NCBI GenBank assembly: GCA_039935415.1
Contig: JBDTKH010000025.1
Span: 1-10,989 of the forward strand
DNA: 10,989 nt
Source of the DNA: Palsa-870 sp039935415
GTDB taxonomy: Bacteria; Chloroflexota; Dormibacteria; Dormibacterales; Dormibacteraceae
Direction of reading: 5' to 3'
Below are positions 6,748 to 10,989 of the stretch, one piece after another; the stretch's first letter is position 1; each line of letters begins with the position of its first letter. The notes beneath the pieces are model-generated. The model was not told the DNA's origin. It saw nothing but the letters and a program-made list of their open reading frames with translations, and ran no database searches. Made by a program: the position numbers and the translations under genes.

Positions 6748-7296
6748 ATGACTGCAGCGACGGACTCGTCCGGGGCGCGGCACAGAAGATCGCGAACGCG
6801 CGGCCAGGCGCTGGTCGAATTCACCATCGTTGCGCCGCTGCTGTTCTTCTTCCTGCTCGGCGTCCTCGAGAGCGGACTGCTTCTCTTCTCGGTTGGCTCG
6901 GCGAGGTTTGGAGCAGGCGAGATGGCACGCCAGGAATCCGAGTCTGGAAACGCGGCGAGCGCGGACCAGCTGTCGATATCAGTTCTGCGCGGCACCGCGA
7001 TCGGCACAACGTCACTCGCAAAGGTCAATGAGATCGACATCTACCACCTGATCGAGCAGAGCAACGGCGCGTTGACGGTCGATGCGGCGCACTACAACAG
7101 ATACAGGCTCGATGGAACAGGAATCGGCGCCACCACGTGGCCGCCCGCGACGCGAAACGTCGTCAACGGTCAGAGCGACTTCCTCGGGATCACCATCAAG
7201 TACCAGTACAACTGGAAGACTGGAGTGTTCCTGGCCAACAGCCCACTTCAACTGCAGCAGACGTTCGAGATCCGGCTGGAGCCCCAGACATATTGA
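6748..7296 (+). CDS. TadE-type pseudopilin-like protein, first gene of plus arm
   Basis: The product has 182 residues. An Arg-rich leader (RHRRSRTRG) ends in G19, followed by QALVE with Glu at +5 (E24) and a strongly hydrophobic helix (FTIVAPLLFFFLLGVLESGLLLF). The post-helix segment is GSARFGAGEMARQES. The exported domain (about residues 70-182) has mixed polar and aromatic content with beta-prone stretches (SDFLGITIKYQYNW; QQTFEIRLEPQTY) and no cysteine. ATG 6748 is preceded by a GAGAGAG tract that can serve as a ribosome-binding site; GTG 6736 would add four residues (MREL) and cannot be excluded. The gene ends in TATTGATG, overlapping the next ATG by one base. By family, a minor pilin-like part of a Tad-type envelope structure. 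Confidence 0.84.
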   Translation: MTAATDSSGARHRRSRTRGQALVEFTIVAPLLFFFLLGVLESGLLLFSVGSARFGAGEMARQESESGNAASADQLSISVLRGTAIGTTSLAKVNEIDIYHLIEQSNGALTVDAAHYNRYRLDGTGIGATTWPPATRNVVNGQSDFLGITIKYQYNWKTGVFLANSPLQLQQTFEIRLEPQTY

Positions 7297-7826
7297 TGCG
7301 TCGCACACATCGGCGACGCGAGCTGGGCCAGTCCCTCGTCGAGTTCGCAGTGTCGGCGCCCGTGCTGATCCTGCTGCTCCTCGGCGCATTCGATGCGAGC
7401 GTGATGATGTCTGACAAAGTCATCGCCGGCGCCGCGTGCCGGCAGGGCGCGCGGCTGGCGGCCGAGATCGGCGGCCAGGTGACCAACCCGACGCTGACGA
7501 CGAGCGTGGTCGACGCGAACATCGTCAAGAACGTCATCGCGGTCGCCTCGGCGATGAACTATTCGACCATCACGCGGATCTACATCTACCAACCGCTGCA
7601 ACCAGACGGCGATTTTCACGCAGGCGATCCATACGACCTGTTCGATGCCGCAGGCAACAACCTTTATCAGAGCTTCCCGATCACGGCGCGCAATCAGATT
7701 CCCCCCAATGAAACCCCCATAGGAGTACGCGTGGATTGGAACTACAACCCGCCAACAGGTCTGCCCGGCTTCAACCTCAACCTGAGCGAACACGCCGTGT
7801 TCCGGGCTTCGCCGGTGCTCGTCTGA
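7296..7826 (+). CDS. TadE-type pseudopilin-like protein, second gene of plus arm
   Basis: The product has 176 residues. The short basic leader MRRTHRRREL precedes G11, then QSLVE with Glu at +5 (E16) and the helix FAVSAPVLILLLLGAFDASV. After it comes GAACRQGARLAAEIG, sharing RQGARxA with the second gene of the minus arm. The exported region includes TRIYIYQPLQPDGDFHAGDP and a closing part VDWNYNPPTGLPGFNLNL that is rich in Asn, Pro and aromatic residues. The start ATG 7296 shares its A with the preceding TGA (TGATG), implying coupled translation. The next gene begins one base after the stop. Confidence 0.85.
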   Translation: MRRTHRRRELGQSLVEFAVSAPVLILLLLGAFDASVMMSDKVIAGAACRQGARLAAEIGGQVTNPTLTTSVVDANIVKNVIAVASAMNYSTITRIYIYQPLQPDGDFHAGDPYDLFDAAGNNLYQSFPITARNQIPPNETPIGVRVDWNYNPPTGLPGFNLNLSEHAVFRASPVLV

Positions 7827-7827
7827 G

Positions 7828-9819
7828 ATGAGCCGCAAGCAGTGGTTGGGACCGAACACTCAGGCCGGCCAGGCGGTCGTCCTGATCGCATTCATGATCC
7901 TCGTGCTTTTCGCGGCGGTGGGTCTCGCCGTCGACGGAGGAATCGGCTACTACTACAACACGTCGGCTGAGCGCGCGGCCGCGGCGGCAGCGCTGTCAGG
8001 GGTCATCTTCATGCCGGGCCAATACGCTCCGACGGATGCCGTGCCGACTGGCAGCGGAAACGACGCGACGGACAGGGCGATCGCGGAAGCGAAGCGCAAC
8101 GGGTTCGACATAGCGGACACCGGGAACGGCGTGACCGTGACTGTGGCGCGAGTGCCGGGGTTCGACAACAAGGTCTCGGTCACCGTTTCGCGATACGTGC
8201 CGGTCTATTTCATGGAGCTCTTCGGGGTTTCGAAGTATCTCGTCTCGCGCACCGCGATCGCGACCTACCTGCCTCCCCTCTCACTTGGACAGCCGGGCAC
8301 CCAAACCGGCTCCACCACCGCAGAGTTGGGCGCCGGAAACAGCTACTTCTTCACGCGCACCGAGGGCTGGTCGACCGACCGGCAGCAGGGTGACGCGTTC
8401 ACTCCAAACCCGGCCGGTGGCTCTCTCGGAGCGTCATCGGACGTGCACGCGATCAGTCGCACGCAGGGCAGCGACCCGGTCGGGGCGTCGCTTCCTGACC
8501 GCGGTGGCTACAACTACCTGATCAACCTGCCCAACGGCGGGAACATCGAGGTCTACAACGCGATCTTCGGTCCGGACAACTCGCCATCGCTGGTCGGCAG
8601 CGGCGGGCCTGGCTCCGAGAGTTGGGCGAACAACGCTCCAGGCGGGACCACGCACAACACCTGCGACAACCACCTCGGGCCGAACCAGAAGTTCGACCGG
8701 TGCAGTCCCGGCGGCAGCTACTACCTGCACGAGGAGGACTCGATGGACTTCTCGTCCTACGGGACGACCCAGAAGAACCTCTACTCCGCAATGGAGTACA
8801 CGGTCGAGAAGGTGAACACGCCGTTCATCCGTGCCAGCGACACGATCGTGAGCCAGGTGATCGTCTACCCGATCGACGCCAGCGGCTACTGGAAGGACCC
8901 GAAGGCCTGTACCGGCTCGTGCGCCCCGGCCAAGAGCTACAACCCGATCAACAACCTGGGCGGCTACATCACGCAGACCTGGGATGGCGCCGGCAACCCG
9001 GTGAACATGCAGACGTATCACTCGTGGGTCGACATCACCAACTACACGGGAGCCGCTGACAGCGGCACGTTCCAGCGGATCATCACGCCTCCTTCGGGCC
9101 CCCTTGCTCCAGGCACGTACCGCCTCCGGGTTGACACGCTGGGCTTCGACGGGTCCAACCCGCCGACCAACGGGATCAGCCCTGGTGGCCGGGCCCACAA
9201 GGGCTATGCGGTGCGAGCCGTCGACATCCCGGGTTACGGCTCGGGTACGTGCTCTGGTTGCACGGTGGGAGCCTGGGACGACATGGCGATCTACACGCCG
9301 ATCTCGGTGCCGGCAGGCGGCCATTTCGACATCCCGATCTTCAAGGTGCCGCCCGACTACGCGGGCCAGACGATCACCCTCGATGTTTACGACCCGGGCG
9401 ACATATCCGGCGGCGGCAACGTCGACCTGTTCGTGCTGGACAACACCGGGGTCACGGTGACTGTCACGGCGCCCGCCGCGATCCGCATCTGGGACGTGGG
9501 CCTGACCAGGACGAACACTGGCCCTGCAGTCCCGTGCACCGGGTCGGGCGGCACGACCAACCCGCCCGTCCCTTGCGTGGTGAGCACCGGCTCGCCCCAG
9601 GTCGCAACCGTGCGTGCGACGACGGCCGGGACAACCAACTACAACGGGCACTGGCTGCGATTCGAGGTGCCCGTTCCGTCGGCGTACGCGCCAGGCTCAA
9701 ACCCGAACAACTGGTGGTGGTCGCTGCGCTACCAGATCTCGACGGGAGTCACGGCCACTGACACCGTCACGGTGGCGATCGGCCTCAAGGGCAACCCGGC
9801 GCACCTGCTGCAGAGCTAG
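7828..9819 (+). CDS. Large TadG-like exported protein, plus arm
   Basis: This 663-residue protein is the third gene of the plus arm. The N-terminus has the motif AGQAVVLIAF (Leu at +5, so not a prepilin-type cleavage site), one membrane helix (about residues 16-36) and SAERAAAAAALSGV, matching the TadG/Tad N-terminal domain. Residues to about 148 are the common TadG-like start. From about 160 onward it is a large exported body rich in Gly, Asn, Thr, Pro and Tyr, with beta-sandwich-like stretches such as YRLRVDTLGFDG and AGQTITLDVYDPGD. All eight cysteines fall in four close pairs (279/292, 361/365, 475/478, 570/583), suggesting disulfide-closed loops outside the cell. No von Willebrand A domain is recognised. 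It is about 200 residues longer than its minus-arm counterpart. Adhesion or cell-surface display is plausible but inferred. Confidence 0.83.
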   Translation: MSRKQWLGPNTQAGQAVVLIAFMILVLFAAVGLAVDGGIGYYYNTSAERAAAAAALSGVIFMPGQYAPTDAVPTGSGNDATDRAIAEAKRNGFDIADTGNGVTVTVARVPGFDNKVSVTVSRYVPVYFMELFGVSKYLVSRTAIATYLPPLSLGQPGTQTGSTTAELGAGNSYFFTRTEGWSTDRQQGDAFTPNPAGGSLGASSDVHAISRTQGSDPVGASLPDRGGYNYLINLPNGGNIEVYNAIFGPDNSPSLVGSGGPGSESWANNAPGGTTHNTCDNHLGPNQKFDRCSPGGSYYLHEEDSMDFSSYGTTQKNLYSAMEYTVEKVNTPFIRASDTIVSQVIVYPIDASGYWKDPKACTGSCAPAKSYNPINNLGGYITQTWDGAGNPVNMQTYHSWVDITNYTGAADSGTFQRIITPPSGPLAPGTYRLRVDTLGFDGSNPPTNGISPGGRAHKGYAVRAVDIPGYGSGTCSGCTVGAWDDMAIYTPISVPAGGHFDIPIFKVPPDYAGQTITLDVYDPGDISGGGNVDLFVLDNTGVTVTVTAPAAIRIWDVGLTRTNTGPAVPCTGSGGTTNPPVPCVVSTGSPQVATVRATTAGTTNYNGHWLRFEVPVPSAYAPGSNPNNWWWSLRYQISTGVTATDTVTVAIGLKGNPAHLLQS

Positions 9820-9825
9820 CTACTC

Positions 9826-9846
9826 CCTCTCCCATTCGGGGAGAGG
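9826..9846. repeat. Palindrome after the plus-arm operon, possible terminator
   Basis: CCTCTCCC (9826-9833) and GGGAGAGG (9839-9846) are perfect 8-bp inverted arms with the 5-base loop ATTCG, six bases after the TadG-like stop. The sequence continues with TTCGGGGTGAGGAG. This wording is typical of dispersed intergenic palindromes found in many GC-rich genomes. No U-run follows, so it may terminate or only stabilise the operon mRNA. Confidence 0.6.
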
Positions 9847-9873
9847 TTCGGGGTGAGGAGCCGAAGCCGGCCA

Positions 9874-9879
9874 TAGACT
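9874..9879 (+). promoter_or_regulatory. -10 element for a leaderless transcript
   Basis: TAGACT fits the TANNNT -10 pattern and ends 7 bases before GTG 9887. Transcription would then start at or next to the start codon. No Shine-Dalgarno sequence precedes the GTG, which agrees with leaderless translation. No clear -35 hexamer is visible. Confidence 0.45.
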
Positions 9880-9886
9880 TACGTCC

Positions 9887-10989
9887 GTGGCCATCATCGT
9901 GTGCCCTCAGCCGCAGGCCGCCGAGGTCGGGCTCGAGGTCATGCGGCGAGGCGGCAACGCGGTCGATGCCGCCGTCACGTGCGCGTTCGTGCAGAGCGTG
10001 ATCGACCCGCAGATGTGTGGCATCGGCGGCTGCGGCGTGATGCTGGTGCACAACGCCCAGGTAGGCGATTCGCTGCTCGAGTTCTACGCGACGGCGGGCT
10101 CACGGGTACGCGAAGACCAGTGGGAGCACCTGTTCCTTCGCGAGGCCGCCGACCGGTATGGGTACGTGCTCGACGGCTGGGTCAACGACATCGGGTACCA
10201 GTCGGTCGCGGTGCCCGGGACGGTGGCGGGTCTTTACGAGGCGCTGACAAGGTTTGGAACCATCTCGTGGGAACAGGCGATCGCGCCTGCCATCCCGATC
10301 GCCCGCGACGGGTTCCCCGTCAGCGGGTTCATGCACGGCTACTGGACCATCGACTACGGGCCGGACGTGGTCCCGAACAGGGACCGCATCCAGGCCACGC
10401 CGGCGGCCAGGGCGATCTACACGCACGACGGGGAGTTGTACGCAGTCGGCGAGCTCATGGTCCAGGCGGATTACGCCCGCACGCTCGAGCGCCTGGCCGC
10501 CGAGGGTCCCGACGTCTTCTACAGGGGCGAGATCGCGGGGGCGATCGCGTCCGACTTCGAGGCCAACGGCGGGTTCATCACCCGGGAAGACCTCGCGGGC
10601 TACCGCGTCAACGTGACCGAGCCGCTGCGCGGCACGTACCGCGGGCTGGATGTCGCGGCGGCCGGCCCGCCGGCGGGCGGACTGACGCTGCTCCAGATGC
10701 TCAACTTCCTTGAAGGCTTTGACGTCGGTTCGCACGGCTGGCCGAGCACCGAAGCCGCGAGGCTGCTGGTCGAGGCGATGGCCTGGGCGGTGGCCGACCG
10801 CGAGCTGCACATCGCCGACCCAAGGTTCATCGAGATCCCGACCGGCGCCCTCACCGACAAGAAGTACGCGGAGAAGGCGCGCCAGGTGGTCGCGGCCGCC
10901 GCCGCCGCGCACGACCGTCCGGACACGACGCAGGTGTGCGCGGTGGACGACGCGGGCAATGCCGTCTCGCTGACGCACACCCTCGGCTC
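9887..10989 (+). CDS. Gamma-glutamyltranspeptidase-family enzyme (3' partial)
   Basis: The frame is open from GTG 9887 to the window end: 367 residues plus two bases, without the terminal part. It matches the Ntn-hydrolase gamma-glutamyltransferase family along its length: GGNAVDAAV near residue 26, DPQMCGIGGCGVM, VAVPGTVAGLYEA, PAIPIARDGFPVS, GPDVFYRGEIAGAIA, ITREDLAGYRV, GPPAGGLTLLQMLN and finally DTTQVCAVDDAGNAVSLT. The expected autoprocessing and catalytic Thr is residue 347, first of the TT pair; the usual TTH reads TTQ. No signal peptide is present, so the enzyme is probably cytoplasmic, unlike most relatives. Where relatives have the substrate-binding Arg (E. coli R114 in DFREMAP) this protein has Tyr67 (LEFYATAG), so its substrate may differ from glutathione. 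An in-frame TGA at 9854 excludes a longer N-terminus, and GTG 9887 is the first possible start after it. Confidence 0.9.
   Translation, partial: MAIIVCPQPQAAEVGLEVMRRGGNAVDAAVTCAFVQSVIDPQMCGIGGCGVMLVHNAQVGDSLLEFYATAGSRVREDQWEHLFLREAADRYGYVLDGWVNDIGYQSVAVPGTVAGLYEALTRFGTISWEQAIAPAIPIARDGFPVSGFMHGYWTIDYGPDVVPNRDRIQATPAARAIYTHDGELYAVGELMVQADYARTLERLAAEGPDVFYRGEIAGAIASDFEANGGFITREDLAGYRVNVTEPLRGTYRGLDVAAAGPPAGGLTLLQMLNFLEGFDVGSHGWPSTEAARLLVEAMAWAVADRELHIADPRFIEIPTGALTDKKYAEKARQVVAAAAAAHDRPDTTQVCAVDDAGNAVSLTHTLG

Noticed and set aside
8434..9651. Long minus-strand frame (405 codons) opposite the large TadG-like gene
   Set aside because: Its translation is Arg/Val/Asp-rich low-complexity sequence typical of antisense frames in GC-rich genes, with no recognisable domain; the plus-strand gene has a clear Tad N-terminus and operon context.
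9901..10713. Plus-strand frame of 270 codons within the gamma-glutamyltranspeptidase region
   Set aside because: It is an Arg/Gly-rich out-of-frame reading; the frame starting at 9887 shows family motifs along its full length.
10100..10978. Minus-strand frame of 292 codons at the right edge
   Set aside because: Antisense shadow of the gamma-glutamyltranspeptidase gene, with no motif support.
1..10989. Defence, phage or transposon module
   Set aside because: No integrase, transposase, nuclease, toxin-antitoxin or phage structural gene was recognised on either strand; the genes are envelope, signalling and metabolic types.

Overview
The window is high-GC DNA from a free-living bacterium. Gene content (Tad-type pseudopilins, a short GT51 glycosyltransferase, an OmpR-type regulator and kinase) and a probable leaderless GTG start fit lineages such as Chloroflexota, Candidatus Dormibacterota or Actinomycetota. 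This is inference from style, since no rRNA or marker gene is present. I see no tRNA, rRNA, CRISPR array, insertion sequence or phage gene.

Left part (1-3702): the 3' end of a beta-propeller protein (+) converges on a monofunctional peptidoglycan glycosyltransferase (-), and their stop codons overlap. Divergent from the glycosyltransferase is a tight three-gene unit (+): an OmpR/PhoB-type response regulator, a 127-residue secreted protein of unknown function, and a membrane sensor histidine kinase. A small inverted repeat lies in the divergent gap.

Middle part (3829-9819): two back-to-back operons share one control region at about 6446-6747. Each arm has the same order: two small TadE-type pseudopilin-like proteins, then one larger TadG-type protein with an N-terminal membrane anchor and an exported body. 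Three of the four junctions inside the arms are TGATG overlaps. No Tad motor, secretin, prepilin peptidase or Flp pilin gene lies in the window, so the rest of the machine must be encoded elsewhere or be absent. The mirrored arrangement is the most interesting structure here.

Right edge (9887-10989): a gamma-glutamyltranspeptidase-family enzyme, cut by the window end about 20 residues after its predicted autoprocessing threonine. It has no signal peptide, lacks the usual substrate-binding arginine, and appears to be read from a leaderless transcript.

GC-rich palindromic elements lie in the gap between the kinase and the minus-arm TadG gene, and after the plus-arm TadG gene. They resemble dispersed intergenic palindromes and may act as transcription ends. 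I found no clearly new defence or mobile system. The best candidates for something undescribed are the mirrored TadE-TadE-TadG pair and the secreted protein embedded in the two-component operon.
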